DNA from: Trichoplax adhaerens
Lineage: Eukaryota > Placozoa > Uniplacotomia > Trichoplacea > Trichoplacidae
DNA length: 64,000 nucleotides
Reading direction: 5' to 3'
Assembly (NCBI RefSeq): GCF_000150275.1
Contig: NW_002060948.1
Span: 3,918,759-3,982,758, forward strand
Shown in pieces: positions 38,702 through 49,900 of this stretch. A model generated the notes under the pieces. That model was not told the origin of the DNA and searched no databases. It saw only the letters and a program-made list of their open reading frames with translations. Position 1 is the stretch's first letter; each line of letters starts with the position of its first letter. The translations under genes and the position numbers were made by a program.

Positions 38702-40312
38702 ATGGCTCTACTAGAACCTATTTCGGCTGGCTCGCAACACCATGCTGATATTAATAAAGCCTATTTAACCGACGATAGCGGATTAGAGAAACCATCACTA
38801 CTAGATATTATCGTTACACCACCGAATGAAGACGACAGTAGAGGCAATGTGAATACTGTGACGAAAAATTCGCTGAGGAAATCCGCTTTAATATCATCAC
38901 CTTCTATCGAGTTCACTATTGGAGATAGTCCACCTAATATCGATGGTTATTTAGGTGTACCATCCTATGAATACGATGGAGTATCATCGAGTGACTACGA
39001 TGATCCAGTGGATGAAACATCCAACGTTTCAAGACGATTTCGAAGTAGATCGTATAGTTTTAGTGCTAGAGGCATCGACGACGACGACCCTGGTCATAAA
39101 TGGAATTACATGAGAGAACGCGCAAGGGATAAATTGCATCCATCAAGAAGTACACAAGAGCTGGATAAAACGTTGCAACCGCCACTGCGCAGGTGTAGAT
39201 CGAAATCTGTCTTTGGCAGTATAAGTAATAATGTTACCTTCACGCTGCCTTATAATGTGCGAAAGCGATTAAGCTTTAGCGAGCTAACGCGAGAAAGGAG
39301 TGATAAAACTCGACTAGGCAGTGGTTATCAATCTCATTATTTCAAAGGCATGGAGCAAAGTGGCTACGACTTGGTTGTACCCGTCATTGATCCCGTCAAG
39401 AAAGGTAAATTAAAAATTCGCTCCAATTCGGCTATTGTGATGACTGCATACGATAAAAAGTTGATTACTATGGCACAAGAAAGAGCCCGAGGCAACAGTT
39501 TCAGAAAATCCAACGGTAATAATCAGCAAAGTAATAATAGAAGCGATATCAACTCATCAGAAACAACTACAATCAATAATCAAGCGCCAACTTCACGTGC
39601 TACTGACATGGAAGTTGCTACAAAGTCAAAGATCAATAACAACAATAATAAGCTTTATCAAAATCAATCCAATGATGTGGACGTAAAGCCGACAGCATCA
39701 TTTAAAGTGATACAACCGCTGAGTAATAATACTGCTAATGGTCAATCATCAATCATTGATTCTTCAATGGAGCGACCACATACACCTACATCTGCCTTTC
39801 GAAGTTATCGTCTTCGTGGATCAACATATACATCGCTATCGCAAGATCTTCCTGACGACAAAAGTGAAGACGGCAATAATAGCAATAACAGCAATAATAG
39901 CAATAATAGCAATAATAGCTCTATCATTGAAGAAAGTAAAGCTAACAGTTACCGCTCAGATAAAAACGATGCCATTAAAGTCAGAATGGATCGCAGCCGT
40001 GACAATTCCTTCGATGGATTGCCCATTGATCATCATGAAAAGTCCAACGTCGATGCAAACTTTTCACCACGATCGCCTAATCGTTATTCTAATGGTAAAT
40101 TATTACCTGCTTCCAGTGAAGTAATGACCAATGGAAGCCAAACAAATGGCGATCAGCGAAACACTCAAACTGATATGGTATTAAGTTCTAGTCAGGAATC
40201 ATTTTCCAATGAGTCATTTCACTTTCAAGTGAGGCAACAATTAAAAGAAATTACCACTAATTTAACTAGCTCTGTTTTAATTCAATATGTGCCAAATCCG
40301 TACGACATGTAA
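38702..40312 (+). CDS. Unrecognised 536-residue disordered Ser/Asn-rich protein, single coding exon
   Basis: By far the longest uninterrupted frame in the window, so almost certainly coding. I do not recognise a family. The N-terminal 40 residues are acidic and mixed (MALLEPISAG...LLDIIVTPPNEDD). Residues about 110-260 carry repeated basic-Ser motifs: RRFRSRSYSFSARG, RRCRSKSVFG, RKRLSFSELTRER and KIRSNSAIV. These look like sites for basophilic kinases and 14-3-3 proteins. Residues about 150-275 (LPYNVRKRLSF, GYDLVVPVIDP, IVMTAYDKKLITMAQERARG) are the least repetitive and may be the conserved core. Later parts are low complexity, with an (N-N-S)n run at about residues 390-405. The C-terminus, EITTNLTSSVLIQYVPNPYD, is again ordered-looking. 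There is no signal peptide or membrane segment. The start ATG is the first in frame, and the 5' UTR may be spliced. Confidence 0.8.
   Translation: MALLEPISAGSQHHADINKAYLTDDSGLEKPSLLDIIVTPPNEDDSRGNVNTVTKNSLRKSALISSPSIEFTIGDSPPNIDGYLGVPSYEYDGVSSSDYDDPVDETSNVSRRFRSRSYSFSARGIDDDDPGHKWNYMRERARDKLHPSRSTQELDKTLQPPLRRCRSKSVFGSISNNVTFTLPYNVRKRLSFSELTRERSDKTRLGSGYQSHYFKGMEQSGYDLVVPVIDPVKKGKLKIRSNSAIVMTAYDKKLITMAQERARGNSFRKSNGNNQQSNNRSDINSSETTTINNQAPTSRATDMEVATKSKINNNNNKLYQNQSNDVDVKPTASFKVIQPLSNNTANGQSSIIDSSMERPHTPTSAFRSYRLRGSTYTSLSQDLPDDKSEDGNNSNNSNNSNNSNNSSIIEESKANSYRSDKNDAIKVRMDRSRDNSFDGLPIDHHEKSNVDANFSPRSPNRYSNGKLLPASSEVMTNGSQTNGDQRNTQTDMVLSSSQESFSNESFHFQVRQQLKEITTNLTSSVLIQYVPNPYDM
39872..39921 (+). 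repeat. In-frame Asn-Asn-Ser microsatellite in the coding sequence
   Basis: 'aataatagcaataacagc' type 9-base units repeat about five times and encode Asn-Asn-Ser. The purity suggests slippage growth inside the coding exon of the 38.7 kb gene. Copy number is probably polymorphic. Confidence 0.85.
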
Positions 40313-42219
40313 ATTAGAGCCATCAATATTCTTAAATAGATTGGAATGGGTACTGTAATTGGCGTTGAAAAAAAAAAAAACACCAACGTAAACACAAAAC
40401 CAACAAAACATTTCTATCGGAAAATGGCTCATTACGCTGATCTTTTGATAAATTTACTAAAAAATAATATTCTTACACTGCTATATTGACTCCAATTAAA
40501 TTCGATTGAATGTTGAATCGTTGATCCGTTTTATTTACGGCACTTATGCCGATTTTGTTTTTACTGTCAAGTCCACGGGATGCTGTCACGCCTGTCATTA
40601 ACGTAATAATGTACTGTATGTATTGTATAATATAAAAAAGCAGCAAAAATACGATAATTTAAATTCGGTAAAAAGAAAAAAATGATGATATCCTCAGTCA
40701 GAGTTAAAAAAATTTATAATGGACCTACTGCACTAGACATTCTTAGTTTACTTATCGAATGTATTTGTTTAATACAACATTTTTCTGGATTGTGCAGTAG
40801 TCTTTGCGCTATTTTTGTTGCCGACGCTAAGTCAACAAGACTCCTTGTCGATGTTTTCGTGTCTATTAAGTTATCATTTTGGGGGGGGGGGAAATCATAT
40901 TTGCCGTTTCAAAATTATCTCGGTAACCTGACGGTCTAAATAATATCCGGTACTTCCGATTTATATTTAATCCAGTTATTACATAATTACTTATAGAATC
41001 GTTATATAGTATTTTTCTTTTTTTGAGATGGATTCTGTCGTATTATCCATAAACACCGTATATATACATTGTACACTGTACAGTACTACAGTAGCATAAC
41101 AATACATCGGTTTGGGCTTACATTATAAAACTCTGTATTAAAAAATTAAAATTATAAATTGCTGCACTATGCCATACTCACTACATCTCCATTGGATTAA
41201 TTATTACATAATCTAATTATTTTAGCCGGTTTATCATGTTCTTATTATATTGTCTATAACTACAGTACATACAGTTTATGTTGGTGTAGATATAGTCCGT
41301 CTTAAGCTGATCTACAACTGATTTTAAATCACTCATTACACACACCTACTAAATACGGCAATGATCTACGTTATGCGGAGTTTTTCTTTTTTCCTGTCCT
41401 ATCATTTTAATAATTCATTATCTTTATGGTTTCGTTACTTGTACCCATCTATACGGTATGCTGTTAAAATTTTGGTATAAACCAACTTGTAAGAGGAGCT
41501 GCTTTTATGGAAAATTATATTGCGTACAGCAATACTATTATTACAGATGTAACCGATTTTTGGTAATTTTTACCGTGTTGCAGAATGCATAACTTACAGA
41601 CAAATTATCTTTAAAGCATAATAAAAATTTAACTGCTCGACAGGTTTTACAAAGAAATTTTGGTTATCACTTTTTGTTAATCTATCTTTATTACTATCAG
41701 AAGAATCAGACATTGCTTTAATCGCTTTAGATAGAATAAGCGATTGGCTTCGTTCCTTGTATTGAAAGTGAAAAGAAAAAATCACTTATCAAGAACTACA
41801 GATCAATTTTTCAGGATATAAAGTAAACATAGGCTGCACGTTAGCCTATTAGGCTTAATTCAATGTCATCGATCCGAAAACTGATACCATTTGTTATTCT
41901 ATATACATACATTGAAATCTAGAGGTTTATGCTGATAATTTTTTTTCATTGGTCACAGTTACATTATAGGAAGCACTGTTTTATGTAGAATTGATATCAA
42001 ACAAGTCTCTAAAATGAATAAAGTGTACTACTAACAGTAGCGTTACTACAGCATAGTATATGAGTACATTAAAATCTCTCCTTGTAAGTACAAAAATCTT
42101 AAATAAAGAATTTGATTACATTATGCATTATACTCGTATATTGAAGTCATTCTAACTGTTATAAATTATATTTTGATTGTATGTACGCATTTTTTATTTC
42201 ATCTCTACCCTGTCTTTAC
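40313..42219. other. Intergenic, tail-to-tail between the 38.7 kb gene and ILKAP
   Basis: Contains a poly(A) tract near 40369 just past the stop codon, an 11-base G homopolymer at 40881-40891, and several TACTGTA words near 41080. On the minus strand, 41594-41785 is open and ends near a GTAAGT-like sequence, but it has no good acceptor and no family match. It lies beyond the ILKAP stop, so I do not call it. TTTATT at 42193-42198 is a likely AATAAA for ILKAP. Confidence 0.5.
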
Positions 42220-45200
42220 TCATAAATCTTCGTGTTCAATCATTATTAGCATAACTGTTACGTTATCGCCACTTTGTTTACGAACAGCTTCCTTTGCAAG
42301 TTGGCGGCAAACAGCCGCATGACGCCGAACGACTATTGACTTCTGGCTCATTTGTTTCGTTTGTTCATCATCTAATATACAAAAATGTAGTATAATTACG
42401 TTTATGTGAGAATTTCGCCTTCAGAATACTTAATTCTCTACCATTGTTTGGAATTCCAAAATGTTCATCCTGAAAGAATATAATAGCAAACCATGCAATG
42501 AAATATTACCGGAAGCCATAAAGGAAGAGAAATAAAAAACTTATAATAATTATAAAAGGGAAAATATATTAAGAGATTAAGTTTAAATCGGACAGTAGTA
42601 TCAGAGTATGTGTCTAAAAGGCGAATAAATTTACCTGCAATAACGAATCAACGTAGGATATCGCTTCATCAACACCAAATGACTTCCACAGTCCATCGCA
42701 AGCAATAACAACGAATCTAGTGTTAAATTATGGTCATAAAAAGTGGTGGTGTTATGGATTACCAAAAAAGCTATATTTAACATCACAATGAAAGCATAAG
42801 ACAACGAATTAGTCAATACTTGTCATTCTTTGTTAGCGTGCAGCGTTTAACGTCGGGGATGCATGAAACTCCGCAATGTTTGAAGCGGCCATCGCCAATT
42901 GATCGAGCTACTTCTAAGATACCCATTACTCTGCCATCTCTAGAGTACATATCAGAACAAACCAATTCGTTGAAGCATAATGTAAAGTTGATTCCTGTAA
43001 ATTATATTATATCAAACTGAACGTAAATAATATTATATACTTTACAAAACCACCACATTTTTGTATTCTCATCCGTTCCTCGTACTAATTATGATAAATA
43101 AGATTACATGCAGCTTATTAGTATTTATATTCCTCTTCTATAGTAAATTAAAATAAAAAAAAATTCAATCGAAATAACAAATATTATCTAAAGCGTTTCT
43201 GTAAAAGAATTGCAATGACATTCCTATTTACGTACATCTGTTGGCGTTTGATCTTTAGTTAATCTTAACGCTGTTACTTTTCCATCGTCTGTATATCTAC
43301 ACAATACGGCCTATGAAAAAAATATACGTTCATGAACAAGAATCATTGCTGATTGAGTATGACCCATCTCTTTTGATCTCAAATTGAATGATTTTCGTAG
43401 GAAAAGGTGTTTACAATACTTACTTTACTATCACCAAGATTTGCAATATATAGCACATTATCGACCACTAATACAGTGCTAGCTGTAGATCCATCTTTCC
43501 ATGTTGGTGTACTAAAGTAAATGTTAAAAGCGAAGCTCGCTTAAGTATATTGAAAGAACATTATGCAATCGCAATTCTTGACTAAATGGCTATTTCGATC
43601 GTAGCAATGTTTGTGTGCGTATTTGAAAGAAAACCATTCACTTTACAAGTAGCAATCGTTACTTAGTTTTAACGTTATCTTAAGCGTTTATTCATGGTCA
43701 TTTAATACATCTAAGCAAATTATGTATAGTATTGTGTTAATATACTGTAAGATTCATTTAGCTATAGTATCATTCTATCCTTAACTATTCATAGTAGTGT
43801 ATACCACATTAGAACTAATACTATCAGTTGCTTACGCAGCTGAGGCCAGTTGTAAGAATGCATCATCAGTTTTTTTAAATGCATCAGTCAGGCACATTTT
43901 AATCTCTCTATCCTTGTTTGCCACTTTTCCTGCAAGCAGGGTATAAAAATACTTAGCTAGGTAGTTCATGTTTAGGTATTATCTTTTTGCGTGATTATTA
44001 AAACATCACCCACACAATGCGTAATGCGATTAGTGTGCAACAGTGATGGTATTTTGTGTAGTCAAGATATGAAATCGAATTACCTTTTGGATACATTTGT
44101 ACGATCAATTTATGTAAATTTTCCGCAGCATATTGTGATGCTCTTTTTCCTGCATGACCATCGAATATTCCATAGAATCCTAATTTATCTCTGGATGAAA
44201 GGACAGGTTGAGTTAACTTTAACCTCCTTAAAGTCGGTCTACGAGAGATTTTATTAAATACTGTATAAAGTTAAATCAACGAAGTAATTGTATTACGCAT
44301 TTTTAGGCTTTTCATCGAAGCAACCGGTGAGATCATCTTGGATGTAATATGCATCCTGCATTTCATCCCTTTCTCCTTGCATTTCACCGATATAGCCAGT
44401 TAATGAATAAGTAGTTGTACCGACTGTATTTATCGAAAATAGAACCGTTACGTATTTAATATAAGGGGTTTCTTTTCAATTATTGATAATAAATCAGTAA
44501 AGTGCAAAAAATGTGTAGGAGAGAAGTGCTGAATAGTAATTTAATTCCTTCGTTATTAAAACAGATCTTACCACTGGCTTGACGTTTGCAATTTACAACA
44601 TCATTGTCATTTTCTAACTTTCTCTTTGCGGTGTTACTATTCGTATCGCTTTGATCGGTTGTCGTTTGATTGTTGGATGATTTAGTAGAATGAGTTTCCT
44701 GCTGCTGATCACTAGTAGTACCTAGGCATGAAAATTTGATATTGCAGTCAAACAGAATGACAATAATTGTCATGATAGTTTATTCAGTTATCGCAAGTCA
44801 ACCATGAAGGATAGAAATAGAGCGTACCTTAATTTTAGAAGTACAGTAAACTTAACTTTGAACTAAACTAGCAATACATTCATTGAGCATTTGGTCCATT
44901 TTGCTGTTTTACTTGACAAGAAGTTTTTCTAACACCGTACAGTATCTGAGAATTTCTTTATCATCTACTAGTATATTATAAAGGATAACAGGCTAGAGTA
45001 TCCATTTTAGTCTAGTATGAATGAGTGTTGTGCGTAGCAGTTAGGTTTAACTACAAAGTCTGACTTAATTACTGTATCAATTAAGCAAAGAGTAAATGTA
45101 CATCAATCTACAGTATTCGAAGTGGTAGAGTAGTATTGAATCCATGGCAGGCATTTTCTGTATAGCTGTTGTGTATGCAGTGTCCGCGTGAATGATAACT

Positions 45201-45564
45201 ACTCATTGATGGTGTGACTTTAATTTGTCTACCATACAAGAGGACTATGCATGTAGACTAGCATGTACAACTGTCCACAATACTGTACTCGCATATATAT
45301 AACTATGTTGTGAAGACAGTAACAAACTTTGTAGAAATGTGCATCTTAGTTAGTGCAGTGTTGGATTATAATTCATGACAATGGATTATCATTCTATCAC
45401 ATCTATATTATAGATAGTAATAGCCTCTTACTCTAGACTCAATAGACTACATATTGATTACTGTGACATGCATTATGTCTAGTAAGGAAATAAGAAAAGA
45501 CTCTCCACTATTGAGTCCGATTCTTACATGATTTCGGTGCAGGCAGATCACCAAAGAGATCCAT
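42220..45564 (-). CDS. ILKAP: ILKAP, PP2C-family (PPM) Ser/Thr phosphatase, complete, 11 exons
   Basis: A metal-dependent protein phosphatase; in vertebrates ILKAP binds integrin-linked kinase and damps its signalling. Exons in order: 45528-45564 (MDLFGDLPAPKS), 44572-44721, 44297-44423, 44084-44238, 43836-43929, 43424-43511, 43232-43310, 42820-42994, 42635-42716, about 42443-42468 and 42220-about 42376. Nearly all junctions keep frame. PP2C motifs are intact: GERDEMQDAYY, GFYGIFDGHAG, WKDGSTASTVLVV, LYIANLGDSKAVLCRY, GRVMGILEVARSIGDG, FVVIACDGLW and SGDNVTVMLI. The metal-binding Asp residues are all present. The short N-terminus with a basic patch (AKRKLENDND...CKRQ) and the opening MDLFGDLP match vertebrate ILKAP as I remember it, which separates it from other PPM members. 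AATAAA lies about 25 bases after the stop (minus strand). Confidence 0.94.
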
Positions 45565-46990
45565 GGTTGATGAGAGCTTCTGCAATCGCTTTTCTCTTGC
45601 TGCACTTTTCTACACTCTAATGGCAAAGGAAGCAAAGCGTTTCCAATGACTCTGCTATCTAGCCGCAGGCCTACAGTGCACTGAGTGTCTCTTACAATAC
45701 ATTGTAGTGTACTATACAGTACAGTACTGTAAAAAGTCTTTTTTTTACATTTTATTATACTGTAACTGTACAGTATCTCTACTGTATAGTATGATATACA
45801 GTACAATCAAATCAAATCAAATGATACCAAATTTGTCTAATAAGGACTTGAAATTCTAATTTTAAGTCATTTCAAACAGTGGGAAAGACTTATGAGACAC
45901 CTGTGTACGTCCAGTCCAGTCCAGTAGGGTCAGTTCTATTCACTGTACTGGATACTGTATTGTTCAACTAGCTTTTGGCCATGACAGTATAGAGAAAGTC
46001 AGACTGACAGACGCGCTGGCGACTTATCTCTACAGTATGATAGACGCTACCGGTTATAAGTTTGGAAATTTGTACACGATCATCGAATGCGAACTACGAC
46101 ATAACGTCTTCTCATTTTATGCCAGTTCATACCTGTAGTGATGTGCCCATATTTGATGATACAGATAGCTATATTTGATCGAATGAAACTGAATGGAGCT
46201 TGTGAGATGATCAGATTTCTAGAGTGCGATTTCCTACTGCACTGTACTGTACTGTACCGTACGTCTAGTCCAGTCCGGTACAGTATGTTCTATGGTACTC
46301 TATAGTACAGTACTGTACAGTACTGTACTGTAATGTTCAACTAGCTTTTGGCCATGACCGTATCGAGAAAGCCAGACTGACAGACGCTACGAGTAGGACA
46401 GTAAGCTGTATGCGACTTATCTCTACAGTATGATAGACGCTACCGGTTATAAGTTTGGAAGTTTGTACACAATCATCGAATGCGAACTACGACATAACGT
46501 CTTCTCATTTTATGCCAGTTCATACCTGTAGTGATGTGCCCATATTTGATGATACAGATAGCTATATTTGATCGAATGAAACTGAATGGAGCTTGAGAGA
46601 TGATCAGATTTCTAGAGTGCGATTTCCTACTGCACTGTACTGTACTCAAGTCCGGTACAGTATGTTCTACGGTACTCTACAGTACTGTACTGTACTGTAC
46701 TGTTCAACTAGCTTTTGGCCATGACCGTATCGAGAAAGCCAGACTGACAGACGCGACCAGTAAACAGTAAGTTGTATGCCGACTTGTCTAGTCTCAGTCA
46801 TTATTGGAAATATGACCGTGGTACTGTGCTGGATACTGTACACTATTCCACACTTAATACACATGATTCTATCGGCAGTCCCCTGCTGAACAAACACTCT
46901 TGACTGACTGCAATCATGTCGTATTGACGATTCTTCCTTTCCCAAAGCATTTATTGAATCCAAAGATCGACTAAGCAGAAATAGTTGGAT
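45565..46990. promoter_or_regulatory. Divergent intergenic region between ILKAP (-) and DNAJC16 (+)
   Basis: This 1.4 kb region must hold the 5' ends of both genes, which are transcribed away from each other. About half is a tandem duplication (45961-46785). It is packed with TACTGTA/TACAGTA/GTACAGTAC words, densest at 45710-45790, 46240-46335 and 46640-46700, and it has an (AATCA)n run near 45808. No TATA box is obvious near either start codon. Whether the repeats act in transcription is unknown. Confidence 0.55.
45961..46785. repeat. Tandem duplication, 2.2 copies of a ~370 bp unit
   Basis: 'tgttcaactagcttttggcc' begins at 45961, 46334 and 46701 (periods 373 and 367). The first two copies are almost identical over their length, including 'gatagacgctaccggttata' and 'gcgaactacgacataacgtc'. 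The third stops after about 85 bases. Each copy ends in palindromic GTACTGTACAGTAC runs, which could have promoted the duplication. Near-identity suggests a recent event. Confidence 0.95.
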
Positions 46991-49900
46991 ATGAATCATT
47001 GCCGGTTATTGGCAATCTTTGTATCGTTTTTTTTTCTCTTTTTAATTCAATGTTTCATTGTGATAGCATCGCCCAATCCTTACCAAGTCTTACAGGTCCA
47101 TCGAGATGCCAGTCAATCGGAAATTCGTCGTGCCTTTAAAAAATTAGCACTGCAATGGTAAGTTTTCCTTTTGTACTGTATATTGCGTTGGATGGATCCT
47201 TTTGACTTGATATGATTCATTCTATCTTTATACTTGATAACGATCCAATCTGTTACTTAGACTAGCTATCATCCATTAGCTTTACCATCATTCTACTGTA
47301 TATCCTATTTGAAATAGCATTTTGAATGCAGCTTGTCTCATGTGGATGCTACCTTGACTATCCTCCAATGCAATATGACATACACTATAGGACACTATAG
47401 TGCAGCATAGTATCATACAGTTGATTCTTATTGAAATCGAAAGGACTACATTGCAGCCTACTCTACGGGCTTAAACTAGCTTGCATCACTCTTGACAAGT
47501 TTTTCAATCCATTTATTACATCATCGATAACATAGGAAACAAAATGGAATCCAGTAGACTCTGCAGGGGAATATCAAAAGTTAGATGAACATCACCTTCC
47601 TTTTCACCGCGAAAATTGTTATAGAAAGTATATACAGTATAAAGTATGGAAACGATCCCACAATTTCCATCAATGCAAGTCATTGATAGACGAGTATAGT
47701 GCGATGGCAGGAATTGATTATAATTAATATCTGTCATTATTGTCTTTCAATATTTCTTTTGCAATCATCATCAGCGCTACTTCAGGTCCGAATAATTGTA
47801 GCATGGTAGACTAGTAAAACGTGGATTACAAACTTGACCGGTTTGAAAGAATCAAAGTATTCTACTTTATTTATCCATGATCATGCTGTCTATCATGAAT
47901 CTAATACATACCGCTCTATTCGTCCAATATTAGAAAAATTGGGATAGATGACGGTATACCTGTGCTGTATGCGTCGATTAAAATGAATTTATAAGTTGAA
48001 GGATAGATCGCACCAATGACTCACTGTTATCAACTAGTTTGCATGTTGTCCAATCCAGTCATGAATGCCATTCTACGCAGCATTGTATATTGAATCATCT
48101 AGCGAGTAAATCAAGATCGATAATATTTATAAATCACGATATCGATTTATCTTCATTGTTACATTAGCCATAAATCACTATTCAATAGGATTATACTTTA
48201 AATATAGTTTTACTAACTATGTTAAGTCAACTTTAATTCAAGATGAAAGTTGATCATCAATGTATAGAGACTAGTCACGTTGATTGTTTGCTGAAGCCTA
48301 ATATCTTAAACCATTTCAATCTTCCATTATGATTATTTTATATGAAAGGCATCCTGATAAAAATGAAGATCCTCATGCTCAAAATAAATTTATCGAAATC
48401 AAGAATGCCTATGAAGTAAGTTATCCCTTTGATGACTAATGTATAAAGTAATGTATTCCTTTCTATTAAATATGCTAATTATGCGACGAGATGCGTAACG
48501 TTTTACTGTGGAAACTTGCAACATTGACTTCGACAATACTTATTGTTATCTTAAACCAATTTTGTTGTACTGTATTTATAACTATCATGTGTTGAATCAA
48601 TAAACACCGGATGAAATAATTACTTGCCTTAACGACATGGACGTTGCATTTTGTTATTAACAACTAGTTCTAAAGTATTATTTCTACTATCAATGTCCTG
48701 TTTATCATTCAAGCAGTTCTTTTTAATTATTCAAAAAAATATAGAAATGCATCAGTTTACTTGTTTTCTGTCATTGGAGAAATGTAATATTCTTTTAAGA
48801 GGATGTTTTGATACTATCATAGAATCTATTATACGAGTATGCAAAACAAAAAAAGATATAATAAATACAACCCTTAAGCTAACGTAAATGTATCTATCTT
48901 ATTATTATTAGATTCTATCTGACAAAGAAAAACGCGCTGAATTCGATCGATTTGGTTATGTACGAGATGATGGGTCAGCCCGACATGAAAGAGGACAACG
49001 AAATCCATTTCATCAATTTGCGATGAATGATGACATCTTTTCATTTATGTTCCAAGATGGCTTTGATAACACTGAAGAAGATCATATCATTGATACAGTT
49101 AATATGTATCAATTTAAGACTGAAATATTACCCAACAGCAATTTCAAGCCTTACGTTTTAGAAATTTTCTCAAATTTTTGCCTCAAATGTTTAATGATAC
49201 AATCAACATGGGTTAATATAGCTAAAGAATTAGAATCTATCGGTTTGGGAACTGGACAAGTTAATTCCGATCGTGATTATGCTTTAATACAGTACTTGGG
49301 TAAGTCGGAGTATAACATTATGAATCATAACCAACACTAGTATCAGCCTTGATCAATAATAAAGGGAACCATAAACTTGATATAAAGAGTTGAATACTTT
49401 GTAACCACACAATGACTGTATGAAGTTATGGATTACTAGAATACTATAGTAGCAGTCTATAGTGAAGTACAGTATGCGAATAGAGATATGTTATGCAAAA
49501 TTATACTAGAATTGTTACCATACGGATCTATTTACGTACCTGGATTAGTTTTAGCCATACATTTTTAATACTCGAAATAAAATATAATATTAGGTGTTAC
49601 GGGACTACCCAGCGTTTATGTAGTTATGGAAGAAGAAATATTCAAATATACAGGTGAATTATCGAAAAAAATGTTGCGCAATTTTATCCACGATTTGTTG
49701 CCGACTCACTTAATTGAAAAGGTATGTATATGCTAAGCATACGTAAGTTTTATCGGCTGTAATATATACCGTTAGCCTACACTAAAACATTTTGGAATGA
49801 TAAATAATTAAATACTGAAATGAAGTAAAATTTGCAAGTTACAATTATGTAACTAAATGAATAAATCGGGAAGCTATTGTAGTTTTAGTACTGGGAATGT

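Noticed and set aside
39738-40124. 128-codon open frame in another frame of the 38.7 kb gene
   Set aside because: It lies wholly inside the 536-codon frame and owes its length to the repeated AAT-AGC units. The peptide (AIIAITAIIAIIAII) is a shadow of the Asn/Ser repeat.
41594-41785. Minus-strand frame downstream of ILKAP that looks like an exon
   Set aside because: No good splice acceptor, no family resemblance, and it is beyond a well-supported ILKAP stop codon.
44084-44238. DGHAG in place of DGHGG in ILKAP as a possible catalytic defect
   Set aside because: DGHAG occurs in active PP2C enzymes such as PPM1A, so it is a normal variant.
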